A stretch of DNA of 64,000 nt from Aspidapion aeneum (GCA_963576565.1 OY755038.1:179961452-180025451), one strand, 5' to 3'. Positions 41,932 to 54,180 are shown, numbered from the stretch's first letter. The notes: generated by a model not told the origin, from the letters alone. Translations and numbers: made by a program.

Positions 41932-43129
41932 AAACCCCGTGTCCTGAGTTTAGGCAGTTGATGCACGCATGTTTTGACTTAATGAAAGCGAATCTTTCAG
42001 AGGGCGATTTATTCAAAAACTCATGACAGCGATATATTATGTGTTTTTGATTGCAAAAAATGCACTGGGATTGTCCTTGGGAACGTTTTTGCTGGTGAAA
42101 CACCTTTTTTGGCTTACCAACGAAGCTGTTGCCGCCCCTAGGGGGGTCCGGTGACGCTTTTTCGTGCGGTTTAATGCTAGAATCGATGGCGATTCCGGTA
42201 GCACATTCGAGCGCCGTACAACGTTTTAAAAGGAAATCCCTAACATCCTCATATTTCGGTATGTCGGTATTTCCTTGTGTTTGCTCATAGGCGAGGCGTG
42301 AGGTAGGGGGTAACCGATCCAATATCATGTAACCAAGTATAAAATTCCAGTTGTCTGGATTTAGCTTCATAACTTTTAAAGCCGCGGTGTGCTTAGTAAA
42401 AGTGTCCACTAAATTCCGAAGCGCTTGCGCATTTTCACCTGTGATGTGTGGCGAACTCTCGATAGCTCTCCAGTGATTGAAAGGACGCAAACGGGGATTA
42501 TGAAAACGTTCGACGAGAATAGTATAAACCATTAAATAATTTTCGTTTGAAATAGGGATATCCACGATTAGCTCTTTTGGAGAGGCTTCTAGGCAAGACA
42601 GCAACAAATTAAATTTTTGCAAATTGCAAATCGACCGATTATTATGAACCGACGTATTAAAACTTTGTAAAAAAGTCGGAAATGTGGCAATATCGCCAGA
42701 AAAGACCGGTAGCTTGAATTTCGGCAAAAAGGCATCGCTCTGCATAGCTCCAGCACTCGCTAATGTGCCTTGGGGCATAAAAGTACTATTAAAAACGTTA
42801 GCCGGGTCTTCCAAAGGAGCCTCAAATAAATCATAAAAGATTGTCTCAATTTTCTGTACCTGTTCAAAGGTAGAGGTTTGCAATTGGTTTTCGACATCCA
42901 AGCAAGTCTGATCCTCCGCTATTAGAGCTAAGAGAGTGTTGTGATGCTTTTCAAAATCTTTGAGGACTTTTCTCAAGTTTCTGAAACTAACTTTGAAAGA
43001 GTTTTTACTTCCAGAATCAAGGTGGGCCTCGGTAGCCAATTTTGAAATAGAATTTAATTGATTTATTGCTATTGTCTGCCTAAGAGCTTTTGCTCTGGCG
43101 ATTTTGGTATCCGTATTTACGGTCGGCAT
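41840..43129 (-). CDS. BEL/Pao 2 Gag
   Basis: 429 codons from ATG at 43129, 600 bp inside the 5' LTR. A capsid-like DUF1759-type region (KLPVFSGDIATFPTFLQSFN) is followed by zinc knuckles (CIFCNQKHIIYRC; CINCLNSGHGVYACP; CQYC). The reading frame continues past the point where homology shifts to the protease frame, near 41920, so the last ~25 residues are out-of-frame additions. Gag forms the particle that packages element RNA. Confidence 0.88.
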   Translation of the reverse strand: MPTVNTDTKIARAKALRQTIAINQLNSISKLATEAHLDSGSKNSFKVSFRNLRKVLKDFEKHHNTLLALIAEDQTCLDVENQLQTSTFEQVQKIETIFYDLFEAPLEDPANVFNSTFMPQGTLASAGAMQSDAFLPKFKLPVFSGDIATFPTFLQSFNTSVHNNRSICNLQKFNLLLSCLEASPKELIVDIPISNENYLMVYTILVERFHNPRLRPFNHWRAIESSPHITGENAQALRNLVDTFTKHTAALKVMKLNPDNWNFILGYMILDRLPPTSRLAYEQTQGNTDIPKYEDVRDFLLKRCTALECATGIAIDSSIKPHEKASPDPPRGGNSFVGKPKKVFHQQKRSQGQSQCIFCNQKHIIYRCHEFLNKSPSERFAFIKSKHACINCLNSGHGVYACPSSKRCQYCSQPTAHSSFPLLRGYPLA

Positions 43130-43745
43130 GATTTTTTATTGCAAATGCAAGATTTCCCTCGTAAAAAAATAATAAAACTTCCTTACTCAAAGTAACCTTT
43201 TGAGCAAAAAAAATGTTACAATGGTGTAACAGACCGAAGCTTTTCTTTTTACAAAATAATTTTTGAGGAGAGGAGATTTGAAGTACAATGTGTACTCAAA
43301 ATATTTTTACACTTAAAATAGTTTATTTGTAAGTGCAAAATCCAATTTGATACTCCGACAATAATTAAAGCAAAAAGTTGTTGTCAAGCCAACTTCTTTT
43401 TTCGTATTTAAAAAAGTCGTCGCAAGGACAATGTTCGCGCGATAAACGAATTTATATTCAATGCAAAGAGGCAAACTAGCCGATTTATTTTGAAGGTCAT
43501 TTATTTAAATATAATTTAATCTTAATATTTAATTAACCCCACAAATTAAAATACCACCAAAGCTACGTTTTACCCTTAAGGAAAGGTTATGCTTGGCGCA
43601 AAAAAGGAGCTATAGGTAGTATTTTACCAGATATAGGCTTTGCATATGAAAATAAAAAAAAAACCACATTAAGAGGGGTAACTTCACCCCAATGCGTCTT
43701 ATACAAAAATAGTCCTGTCCCCGAGATCCGGCTCTCGAAGGACTA
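43130..43745 (-). promoter_or_regulatory. BEL/Pao 2 untranslated leader
   Basis: A non-coding leader between the 5' LTR and gag. Immediately inside the LTR, about 43731-43745 contains CTCGAAGGACTAA on the plus strand. It shares TCGAAGGA with the equivalent position of BEL/Pao 1, suggesting a conserved primer-site feature. Confidence 0.45.
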
Positions 43746-44608
43746 ATGAAACGAACCGAGTGTGTAATAGCTTCTTCGCTAAGGAGCTATGGAGCTACCA
43801 CTCAATCGGACACCTACTGTAAACAATAGGGAGCGCGGGAACAACAGAAGCGTAATTTCAGCTGACGCAGTGAGGTGGGCGAACAACCCTTAATGGGTAT
43901 GAAACGGAGAGAAAAGGAGTTAAAAAAGAGTTATGTTTGAAAAAAATGACTTACCTCGATGTTGTTTTCTTACAAAGGAAGGGTACCGTGGGAATGGAGT
44001 AATCCTATGATTGTATGTCTTCGTTCGGCGTTGTTAACTCCTTGTTTAACTTTTTATATGTTTTATGGTTTTAACCGCACTAATATCTTTAATGCACTGT
44101 TATGTTTTGCGCGCGCGCGGCTTAACTATTTTGAGCTTTTGTTTAATTAGGTTTAGTTTGACACTAATTAATTCGGCAAGGGCCGTAGATTGATGCCACA
44201 GGGCGGCTATGATCAACCCTTTTTTCAGTATGAGTCTGGCAGGGACAGACGGTTGAAGCACACTGTCTTCTAGTTGTTTTGTTGTTTTCCTCGTTCGCTT
44301 TTTTTTGACTCCACTCGATATAGGTATCGTATTTTTAAATGGGTCAGTTTAAAGGAAATAGGAAACGGAATATCAGGTGTGATAAACAAGGACACATCGA
44401 GATTGGTATGTAATAGAATTGCTCCAGTTTAAATTTTTAACGTTTTAAAATCAAATAAACAAAAAACATATCTGGTTTTAATTATCCCAAGGTACCGAGT
44501 GTTATTTATAACACCGGGTTGAAATCAAATTTCAAAAAATAAATAAATAAAATAAAATAAAAATGTTTTGTAGTTCAAAAACTTAACTAAGGGCGTGGAA
44601 ACGAACCA
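43746..44608 (-). repeat. BEL/Pao 2, 5' LTR
   Basis: 863 bp, begins TGAAACGAACC and ends CGAACCA on the plus strand. Near-identical to 37017-37879, consistent with recent insertion. Confidence 0.93.
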
Positions 44609-46949
44609 CCCAATTTTGGTAACGCATACCATTTCAGCCTTCCTACTACTTCAATTTATCAGCACTTGGAGTACCCCCTTTTTGGCGAGCATCCACAACT
44701 TAGTGTTACAACCTCTGTGTCTCTAGCGCCTATTGCGATGAATCACTCTCACAAAGACCCTTTGGCCTTCTAATAACACAGTACTTTTCTTAACAAACGC
44801 ATTTTTTTAACCAAGTCAAACTCATAACAAGAGATCACGGAGTTGCCATTTCGGTGCACTCGATTAAGTAGAACTCCTACCCGAGAAAAGATTACGATCT
44901 CTTCTCAGTTCCAATTTCAATTATAAAGTCCTTTAGGTGTCACCTTTTTTGGTGGACACCCCTCTATACTTCTTCTTCTTTCTCGCCCTTTGCATCGATT
45001 TACTTTCCGATGGCCCATTTCGCCTTTCTTCTTTCTTCTTCCTCAAACCAACTTTCTTACTATGTTCACAATAACAATATCTGTTGGATACTTTACCGTA
45101 TAATAATCAAACTTTTACATTTCATGATGGTTTCTAATATCTTTTTTCAGAATAGTTTTAACTTATATTTAGATGACTTTTCCTAAATCTTTTTATCCAA
45201 CCAAATACGCATCATTTAATTACTTTACTTGTAATTACTGATCCTGAAAAACTGCTTCATTAGCGTACTATTAGTAGTTAGATTTTTTTTCCTATTTACT
45301 CTCTCCAAAACCTATTCAATTATTATTATTCTTATCTAGCAAGTATTTTTTTCTACCACTTCATTACGGCGACAACCTTTTTCCTTTTATTTTATAAAAC
45401 TCTTCTTCAATTTATTTCATCAATATTTATCTAAAATACCTACTTACTTAATAGTTTATACATCTCTTTCCAAATTCAAGCATGGAAAAATAATAGAAAT
45501 TAAAGTTCTTAAGTTTATGATACGCGCACACCGCGTGAAAATGTATTTTCCTTAAAAACGACCTGCACATTTTTTTATTTTTTCTATCTCACTTTCTTTT
45601 GTCAGCCACTCTATTAGACTCATTCACATCGGTTCAGTACGGTCAGTAACCGACCCCGTCAATAATATCAGTAATTCAGAATGCTGTAAAAAAATTAGCA
45701 ATTGTTTTTTATTCATAACTGTTTTTTAACTTTATTTTAACTAAATAAACCTGTGTTGTGTAGGTCATGTATTTTTTTTTAGAATTGACATAAACAATAT
45801 GTGTGGCGTCTACCTATGCCTTTGCTAATTGTATCAAATTCATAACAAGGTTAATTATAATGACAATATTTGCAAGCCTAGGGGTTTTTCGTTTGTGACC
45901 TGCCAGTTATTATGTACTTTAATAATTTTATTTAAGTAAAAATACGTGCTAAATGCAATGCGAGAAACGACTGCTACGCGTATTATTAAATTTAAAATCA
46001 CTTATTTGTAGTCTTGTCAGTATGTCTGTATTTCATACAACTCAAAAACTATTTGACCGATTCTACTCAAATATTTTTTTTTTCTGCAAGACTTACTAGC
46101 TCTGGTAATTTCTCCTCCCGTCCAAAGTTCAGCCACTGCCTTCCGCAGACTATATTTCGTGGAGTTACTCCTTACATTACCTGCTGTACAGGTGCCTCGG
46201 CGGCAATTCTGGCATCTTACCGGACGCCTGCTTTCTTCTTTCAGGATGAATGTGTCCCTTCCTGTATCTTTGCATCTTGCCTTAGCCCTTGTTTCGGTTC
46301 GGTTCCATTCTCTAGCTTTTGCTATTCCCTTTATTTCGTCCACTTCCCTTCTGGATGCGTGTACCTAGTATTTTTTGACACCACCTAAGGCCTTCCTTGC
46401 ATTGGTCCAAATGACTTTTAACCTCTTAGGTAGAACACCACTGTGTTCTTGTTTATTGATCCCAGACTTTGGGTCCTGTATTATTTTAAAATCTTCTTTA
46501 TTTAAAATATATTTGGCTCGCTGCGGCTAAATTTTTGCCACTACTTCAACTCAATGTTTTGCAATAAGCGTCCCGATTTTTCCTCGGGAATTCCTTCTTT
46601 CTTCCTAAATTTCTTCAGTTGCTTGGAAAAGCTCCTTTTGGGCTCCTTGTCGCTTACTATTTGCTTTGTCGGGCCGAGTTCTCCCCGTTTCTCGTCCACC
46701 TCTCTTCTTCTTAAGTCCCGTTTTTCCCTCAGGACTCTTTTTTCTGCAACACTCCTGCACTTTCTCCGCCTTATTAGCCTAGTTTACGTTCTCGTCAGCG
46801 TTGCTTTTCAAGTTCCTAATATCCTTTAGAACTCCTTTATACCTTCTGCAGCATTGGCTCGTTTTCTTCTAAATTCTTCTTACTCCCGTTATTAAATATA
46901 TAACCTCCCTTTTTCTCCGGAATTCGTGTTTTAGTCAACACGTCTGTCC
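44609..46949 (-). other. large-element internal DNA, pyrimidine-rich
   Basis: Starts with the rest of the interrupted 167-bp unit (to about 44755). No retroviral-type protein motif in any frame. About 46015-46080 contains the phrase ACTCAAAAACTATTTGACCG, a diverged version of the motif in the hairpin-ended repeats of 58-61 kb. Overlapping open frames near 46014-46388 are on both strands and not convincing. Confidence 0.55.
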
Positions 46950-47610
46950 TTCAGGACTCCTCTAAATTATCCTTCTCTCTTCCTATTTAATGGTTAAACT
47001 CCATTTTCCTTCGGAGTTCACGTTTACGTCACGACGTCCTACACGTTTGTTCTGCCCCATAGACCTACCTTTTCTTCTCTAATTTCGCTTCCTGAGACCC
47101 TAATATCCTTCAGGACTCCTCTAAATTATCCTTCTCTCTTCCTATTTAATCGTTAAACTCCATTTTCCTTCGGAGTTCACGTTTACGTCACGACGTCCTA
47201 CATGTCTGTTCTGCCCCATAGGCCTACTTTTTCTTCTTTAATTTCGCTTCCTGAGACCCTAATATCCATCAGGACTCCTCTAAATTATCCTTCTCTCTTC
47301 CTATTTAATCGTTAAACTCCATTTTCCTTCGGAGTTCACGTTAACGTCACGACGTCCTACACGTCTGTTCTGCCCCCATAGGCCTAATTTTTCTTCTCTA
47401 ATTTTGCTTCCTGAGACCCTAATATCCTTCAGGACTCCTCTAAATTATCCTTCTCTTTTCCTATTTAATTGTTAAACTCCATTTTCCTTTAGAGTCTATT
47501 TTCCTTCGGAGTCTATTCTCCTTCGGAGTTCACGTTTACGTACACGTCTGCTTTGCCCCATAGGCCTACTTTTTCTTCTTTAATTTCGCTTCCTGAGTCC
47601 CTAATTTCCT
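46950..47610 (-). repeat. ~159-bp tandem repeat inside large element
   Basis: About four units. AGGACTCCTCTAAATTATCC recurs at about 46956, 47114, 47272 and 47432. Other constant parts are CTCCATTTTCCTTCGGAG (itself containing a CTCC...GGAG inverted pair) and TCTGCCCCATAGGCCTA. Non-coding. Confidence 0.85.
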
Positions 47611-48819
47611 TTAGAACTACTTTTCAGTGTATTATTTTTGTCCGTAGTCCTTACTTTCCTTAAGGTCTTTCCTACTTTTTATCAACTACCTATATAGGTA
47701 TTTGCTTCTTCTAAAATATTGCCCGCCTTTTACCTATCAACAGAAAGTATTTACTTTAGCATATAAAGCTACTTTATGTATGTTTTTACTTTTTTAGCCC
47801 ATCAGCTGTAACTTCTCAATGTCTAAAAGGACTTTTTTCTCAGCTCAACTTGCTGTAAAGACTCTCAGTCCTTCTAACAGCTGTGGGCAACAATTATTTG
47901 TAACAAACAAAACTTTTTTTGCTTAATTCGCATAAAAAACTAATTTTTGACTTTTTAATAACAAAAATTGTTATCTTTTCAGTTTATTAATCAGCTGTTG
48001 GTAGCGCTATATTCAGCCTATCTATGTGTCTTTGAGTTAATTTTCTCCCAAAATTAAGGATGCATCAACTTATCTTTCACGCTTCCTAAAAAAAAATTAT
48101 CCCACATTGTGTTAGTCCTTTGTCCTGGTGAATCTCGCCTTGGTCGCTAGTGAATTTTTCTTTTTGTGTAACCCAAATTTTCCTAGCAATTATTTTTATT
48201 TTTTCGTTATTTTGGGACACTTTTTGCAAAATCTCATTTTGTGTCTTTTTCTTTGTTGAAATATTTTCCTTAAGAACCACAAATTTTTAGTTTCTTGCCA
48301 ATTTACGACCTACTAGAGGTTTGTCTTATTAACTTGCTGGTGCTCAAAAGGTGCTTATTAGTTATTTTTTTTTATTCACTCTACTTTTATATGCCTCTCA
48401 AAAACAAAAACTGTTTAACCTTACATATAATGCCATGACCTATAATATCTTTCGGCTTTTTTATTACCAAAAAGAAAAATTACCCTTATAAGTTCTAGTT
48501 TACTTCCTAAAAATTTGCCAAAAAGCGAAAATATGTTATATCGCGCCATGACCTGGGTATTTCAACGGTTTCACAATTTTTTGTAACCACCTTAGACGCT
48601 ACTGATTTTTGCGTGTTACCAACTCTTTTGACAGCTATTTTATTTTTGTCGTTTCGAGGGTCTACCTCTGTCTAGTTTTTAATTTATTTTAGACCTCGTT
48701 GAACAATTTTTATTTATTTTTTTCCCAATTTATTGCCTACTAGAGGGTTGTTTTATTATTTCCTCTAAAACAGCTCCGCTTTTTCTGTTGCTCTATTTTC
48801 GTTTAGCAACTTCAATCCT
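47611..48819 (-). other. large-element internal DNA
   Basis: Non-coding, pyrimidine-biased on the plus strand. No domain, RNA or repeat of note beyond short T-runs. Confidence 0.5.
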
Positions 48820-50250
48820 CTCCCTAGTGGATTGACTAAGAGAGAATCAAAGAAAAAAAACCAAAGAATTTTTTTTTGAATTTTTTATATTAATTTAGGA
48901 CTAAAATATACTTTTTGTTTGTGTTTCTTGTGCTAGAACTCCTCAACTTCGGTATTCTCCCTAGTTGATTGATTAAGAAAAAAAAACAAAAAAGACAAAA
49001 AAACAATATCTAGACTTTTTCTGTTGATAAAAGCCAAAAATAATCAATTTTGCTCCATGTTCGTTTGCTTCGTGCGTAAAACTTCCCCAACTCCAATATT
49101 TTCTTCAATTGACTGATCAAGAAAAAAACAAAGAACCAATAACTATCTAAACTTTTTCTGTTGATTAAAGGAAAAAATAATTAACTTTACTCTAGGCTCG
49201 TACGCTTTGTGCGTAAAACTCCCCAACTCCAATATTCTCTTCAATTGACTGACCAAGAAAAACAAACAAAGGACCAATATTCTGTTGATTAAAGAAAAAA
49301 AATAATTAACTTTGCTCTAGGCTCGTACGCTTTGTGCGTAAAACTCCCTAACTCCACTGTTCTCTTCAATTGACTGACCAAGGAGAAAAAAAATCAAAGA
49401 ACAATTAAATATCTAACTTTTTCTGTTGATTAAAAAAAAATAATAATTTTGCTCTAGGTTCGTGTGCTTTGTGCGTAAAACTCCCCAACTCCAATATTCT
49501 CTTTAATTGATTGACCAAGAAAAAACAAAGGACCAATAACTATCTAAACTTTTTCTGTTGATTAAAGAAAAAAATAATTAATTTTGCTTTAGGCTCTTAC
49601 GCTTTGTGCGTAAAACTCCCCAACTCCAATATTCTCTCCAGTTGACTGACCGAGGAGAACAAAAATCAAAACCTTTTTCTGTTGATTAACGAAAAAAATT
49701 AATTAATTTTGCTCTAGGCTCGTACGCTTTGTGCGTAAAACTCCCCAACTCCAATATTCTCTTCAATTGACTAACCAAGAAAAGAAATCAAAGGACAATT
49801 AAATATCTAAACTTTTTCTGTTGATTAAAGAAAAAAATAATTAACTTTTCTAGGCTCGTGTGCTTTGTGCGTGAAAATCCCCAACTCCAATATTTTCTGC
49901 CAATGGCTGACTAAGAGAGAAGTCAAAGAAAAACAACTTTTTTGGAATTTTTGTATTATTCTACGATTAAAATATTGGATTTTGACTTTTGTTTGTGTTA
50001 TACGTACTATAACTCCAACTTAAATATTCTCCCTAGTTGATTGACTAATAAAAAAAACAACGAAAAAACAAATATCTAGACTTTTAATGTTGATTAAAGG
50101 AAAAAAATAATGAATTTTGCTCTGGGTTTGTGTGCTTTGTACGTAAAACTCCCAACTGCAATATTTTCTCGAAATGACTGACTAATAAAGAAATCAAAGG
50201 AAAAAGCACCTTTTTTAAAATTTTTATATTAATAAAAGACTAAAATATTG
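48820..50250 (-). repeat. ~130-140-bp tandem repeat inside large element
   Basis: Roughly ten diverged units. GTGCGTAAAACTCC-like blocks recur at about 49074, 49212, 49336, 49470, 49608, 49735 and 49871, each followed by CCAACTCCAATATTCTC, a TTGACTGACCAAG block, an A-rich stretch and TTTTTCTGTTGATTAAAG. Spacing is 124-138 bp. Non-coding. Confidence 0.85.
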
Positions 50251-51164
50251 GATTTTGCTTTTTCAAAGGTAGCTTTTTAAAGCAATGGCCCTTTCGTCTG
50301 GGTCGATAACCTTTAAATATAGTACAGCATTGATTTTTTGAATTCGTAACGTTATTGTAACCAGATCGCTTTTATCCGTTTTAATAATTACCTACTAATA
50401 TTATTTATGCAATCGGTTAGGTATTTCCTTTGGTACTTTATTTGACAAATCATACTTTCTTTTCCTATTTTATAAAGTCAGTAGCGTCATGGGATGTAGA
50501 TTTTTTCGAAAAATATTATTATTATATTTTTTTTCACCAAAAAACACGCTGTTTACGCTTTTGCCGTCTCTTTTCTAAATTTTTCCCTATCACTGGTTTA
50601 ATAATGGCTCAATTGAACTTCTGTGTTTTTAACCTAACCTGTGTGACTACCTCTCTTACGTAGAGTATATTCGATTTATGGCTCTTTTTTTTCGGTCTGA
50701 CTACCACTTTTTGTCACCGTACTTAACCTGGCTGCCAATTTTTGACAGTTTTCGTGCGTTCAGCCTAATAAGCCCCGGGCTTTACCAAGTTTGTTAACTT
50801 TGTTGAACTTCGTCAGCTGGACCTCTAAACTACCCTGTAATCAACGCGACTATTTTTATCAAGTCTTTTGCCTAACCAGCGTGGTTTTTGTGATAAGAAC
50901 AAAATATCTTCACGGCGCCCTGGTCAGGGTTATTGGATAGTTCGTTATCCTGGCCCAAATAGCTCTAAATATTCTTTCTCAAGTTGCTCTAAAAATTCGT
51001 CTCTCGGATACACTTGGTTTTTGGTCTATGTCTTTTGTGAATTTTCCCTCGCGGTTGGATTACCCAACTCGATCTCTTGCCAAGAAATATCTGGCGTTAC
51101 GGGCCTCCCTTCGGTATTAAGCAGACGCAGTACACAGGACCACAGGTTCAGGGTTAAAAAAAAG
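50251..51164 (-). other. large-element internal DNA
   Basis: No recognisable gene. The 121-codon plus-strand frame at 50868-51233 ends inside the next short repeat and shows no domain. Confidence 0.5.
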
Positions 51165-51312
51165 AGACGACGTCCAGAAATTGGTTACGAAGCTCAGCGG
51201 ACGTCCAGAAACTGGTTACGAACGCTTAGTTAAGGGGCAAATGAGACGACGTCCAGAAACTGGTTACGAAGCTCAGCGGACGTCCAGAAACTGGTTACGA
51301 ACGCTTAGTTAG
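51165..51312 (-). repeat. short tandem repeat, nested 36/75-bp period
   Basis: GACGTCCAGAAACTGGTTAC occurs four times, alternating GAAGCTCAGCG and GAACGCTTAGTTA tails, giving two ~73-75-bp composite units. GACGTC and the CCAGAAACTGG inverted pair give each unit a small hairpin. Confidence 0.88.
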
Positions 51313-52045
51313 GAGTGGACCCCGGGTACTGATATTAAGTTTATTCGGTATCCCGCCCTCAAAAAAAAATGCGGGATCAATTTTTGTAACGTCTCGCGTC
51401 TTTGTCTTTTCGCTTCCCTAACTCTCTTCCCTGGTTTCCTTCGTGGCATACGAACAACCCACCCTTCTTACTGCGAAGAGATACCGCCTCGTCCCCAGGA
51501 TTCAGTTTCGTTTTAGTATTCTGATTCCTGACGAACTTTGGAACGCTCTCTTTTCGCCGCAGTATGGGTGAACCCTATCCCACTCTCAATTTAAATATAC
51601 ACGATCAAAATTTTCTCTCGCCTGTGGTCCTCCTTTCGAAAGTTATCAGGCCGAAAGTAATTTTGATCACCCTGTATACAAATGTAAGAATAGAACTTCG
51701 CATACACGCGCCTGAAAACCACGTTCTGTCGAGTAAGCGAAAAAACCGTCTGTTATTTGTTTGTCACTGCTTGTTTTTATTATGTGGCTTTACGAGCCAC
51801 CCTAATATTTTTTATTTTATTTTTTTTAAAGCTATTTGGGCGACACAAAAAAAATTATTAGTCACTAGGATGGTGCCCTTGGCCAACTACCTTGCTCTTT
51901 TTTTCTTTAATCCCCGCTAGTTGTTGAATTGCGAAAAAAAATTATTTTGGACTACATATATTTAAGAAAACTAAAAAAAACTCCACTTTATAATTGACTT
52001 TTTTCCCTTACAAATTTTAACCCCTGCGTCCCTTTGTATTTTAAA
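51313..52045 (-). other. large-element 5' leader region
   Basis: Non-coding interval leading (in minus sense) from the 5' LTR and primer site into the element. A 118-codon plus-strand frame (51564-51920) has no domain. Confidence 0.45.
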
Positions 52046-52063
52046 CTTGGCTTGCCTCCACCA
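52046..52063 (-). promoter_or_regulatory. candidate primer-binding site of the large element
   Basis: On the minus strand the first bases after the 5' LTR are TGGTGGAGGCAAGCCAAG. They start with TGG, as expected for pairing with a tRNA 3' CCA. The tRNA was not identified. Confidence 0.5.
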
Positions 52064-52773
52064 TGTCACGAATTGGGGGGGCCTGCGGCTGGTTACAGGT
52101 ATTGCCCAGTCGTTAATTACCAGCCACTACCTTACAACCCCAATACTATTCGTTATTAACAATTTATTTAAATGATACCGCGCCGGTCGAATTGATCTAA
52201 CGGAGTTATTTCGCTTCGAGCCGACGGAGATCTTTGTTTAAAAACTAAGGGATGCAGATTAAATAACACTTGTAGGGGGTTAAAAGATGTATTATAAATA
52301 CTAAGAACCGATAACTGATACAGCAAAGTTTGGTGAGTTGGCTATGGGGGCGACACCCGGACTTACCTGAAAACAACAGGATTTGCGGCCGGCTGGTTAT
52401 CTAGGAACCCCAGTTCACGCCCAAATTATCGTCAGTCGATTACGTCACTCGATGTGGCCGCCCGCACTCACCCCGTCTTAACGTTCGTTATAGGGAAAAA
52501 AGCCGAAACTTTAGTTCCGCGAGGCGACGCCTCGCCCCGCGGTATTTAGTTTTCACGAGTCTCTGTCAGAAAAAAGCCCGGAAATATGCATTGCCCGCCT
52601 ATTTATAAACCATTTCTGCCAAATTGCAATAATAGTTATTGACGTCAATTGATTTATATCGACTTATAGGTTGTCCCAAAAAGTTAATAAATATAAAAAT
52701 AATAATTATTAAGTTCCTTTTTAATTATTTGGGAAATATTGGTTTGATTTTATGTTAAGCGCCCTTCGTGACA
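52064..52773 (-). repeat. large element, 5' LTR
   Basis: Partner of 33858-34571. Contains the same minus-strand TATA-like box (about 52599-52610) and CRE-like TGACGTCA (52640-52647). Confidence 0.9.
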
Positions 52774-53092
52774 ATATGTTGGGGGGAGGGCTGAGACCCT
52801 TGTTTTATGCTATTTTATTTTTCATGAAATATGTGGAAAATATGTAATAAATCCTTATGCTTTGGTGCGCCCATGTATATATCAAAAATTTATATGTGCA
52901 TATAAGTATTTAGTTTTGAGCTTTTAATGACTTGCTCCACTTTTTAGTATCCATTCCATAATTGTTCAGATAACTTTTTGACTGTTATCAACTGTTTACT
53001 ATAACACATAGGCCAACGAAAAAAGGTTGTAAAACGTTGTCTCAAAAATAATTATATTAACATGTAGCAAGTCTTAACTTTTTTGAATTACG
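52774..53092. other. flank of the large element; interrupted repeat
   Basis: 33838-33857 plus 52774 onward reconstitute a copy of the repeat seen at about 57652 and 59290 (phrase GCACCCAG, then a G-rich tract, then ATGAAATATGT). The large element therefore landed in an older interspersed repeat. Confidence 0.55.
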
Positions 53093-53361
53093 GTGATTTT
53101 CAAGGCCGTCCCAGTAAACGAGAAAGCGGACGAACTTGCCAGGTGTGGATCCAGGCAGAAATGCGTCGGGCTAGAGCCTTTCCTGAGGCTCACAACAGGG
53201 CAAATGAAGTCGGCCGTAACAGAGTGGGCCCAGAAAGATATACAAAAGGAATGGACCAACACACGAAACGCCAGACAGGCGAAGGAGTGTGTGATGTGAC
53301 AGGATACAGCAAGTCCCGTAGGGAAAAGGGACATTGCTGGATTGAAAAAATTCTTAATTAA
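53093..53361 (+). pseudogene. LINE RNase H domain fragment
   Basis: The frame opens with VPVNEKADELARCGS, which matches the HxGxxGNExADxLA motif of the RNase H domain at the end of some LINE ORF2 proteins, followed by EPFLRLTTGQMKSAVTEWAQ. A stop at about 53299 and truncation at both ends leave only this ~90-residue fragment. Confidence 0.6.
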
Positions 53362-54180
53362 AATTAAATGAATTTATAAACTTTAAAAAAAATTATAATA
53401 ACTTTTAAAGAAATCAAAAAATTCGGGCTTTTTTAACTTTTTACATTAGATTAGATTTTTTATTTTATTATCAATTATACTATAGAGGTAAGAAAAATAA
53501 ATATGAAATAAAGTCAGTCGTTAGTGTAGCATAGAAAAATCTGTCAACCGTTAGATGTCATAATTTTGTCTGCAAACAAGTTCCCTGTACTTTAAAATGC
53601 ATAGAAAATATATTTATTTGCTGTCAACGGGGAAAAAAATCAAAATAGAATCATGTAGAGGAGAACTGTATATAAATATATATTGTATAATATTGTATTG
53701 TATTGTACGGACCTGTATACCTAGTAAAATACAAGCTACAAAATGCACGGAACTGTAACATAAATTGGAATGCTAATGACGTAGAAAGAAAATGACCGCT
53801 AAACTTGGGAGCTGGGATGTTAAATGGGTTGGTATTGGCCAAAATATCCCCATATCGGCACAATTCTTTAGAAATTCCCCAAGAACTATGGGGCTAAAAA
53901 TTAAAAAAAGCTATGAAGGAAACATGGGAGTGTTCAAAAATTATGCAAGAAAGATAACCGGATGGAGGTTGATAAATGTGAATAATCATTCATACAAATG
54001 TGCCCCTGAATAACAAAATGGCAAACCTTAGCACTTTTAAAGCTAACTTTAGTAACTAGTATCCACTGCTTATTTTTCGGTTGAAGTAGAAACACTTTTG
54101 ATTGGTTCACTTTTTTTATAGTGACTATGTACCGATTGTGAGATAGTGTTAGGAGTAACATTCACAATATTGAATTACAT
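53362..54180. other. no gene recognised; AT-rich
   Basis: No supported gene, RNA or mobile element. A short ATATTGTATAATATTGTATTG-like simple stretch lies at about 53680-53705. Confidence 0.5.

Larger units (their letters stand above)
37017..44608 (-). mobile_element. BEL/Pao LTR retrotransposon 2, young
   Basis: 7.6 kb on the minus strand, with 863-bp LTRs at 37017-37879 and 43746-44608 that differ at only about a dozen positions by eye. A perfect 5-bp target duplication CCCAA (37012-37016 and 44609-44613) flanks it. Gag, protease and pol are present; pol is open for 943 codons. It is inserted into one unit of the 167-bp repeat of the larger element. Two frame disruptions (around 41900 and 40800) and an altered integrase residue suggest that this copy is no longer autonomous. 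Confidence 0.95.
33858..52773 (-). mobile_element. 18.9-kb LTR element without own gag/pol (LARD-like)
   Basis: LTRs at 33858-34571 and 52064-52773, both TG to CA, with 4-bp flanks ATAT on each side. A purine tract on the minus strand next to the left LTR (34572-34584) and a TGG-starting candidate primer site next to the right LTR (52046-52063) set the minus orientation. After removing the nested BEL/Pao element (37017-44608), about 11.3 kb remains, strongly pyrimidine-biased on the plus strand and with no frame showing gag, protease, RT or integrase motifs. Several private tandem arrays fill it. This fits a large retrotransposon derivative mobilised in trans. Confidence 0.8.

Noticed and set aside
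46017..46343. 108-codon minus frame with Cys-rich segment in the giant element, considered as gag
   Set aside because: Cys spacing does not match CCHC knuckles and no neighbouring protease or RT motif is seen; an overlapping plus-strand frame is equally long.
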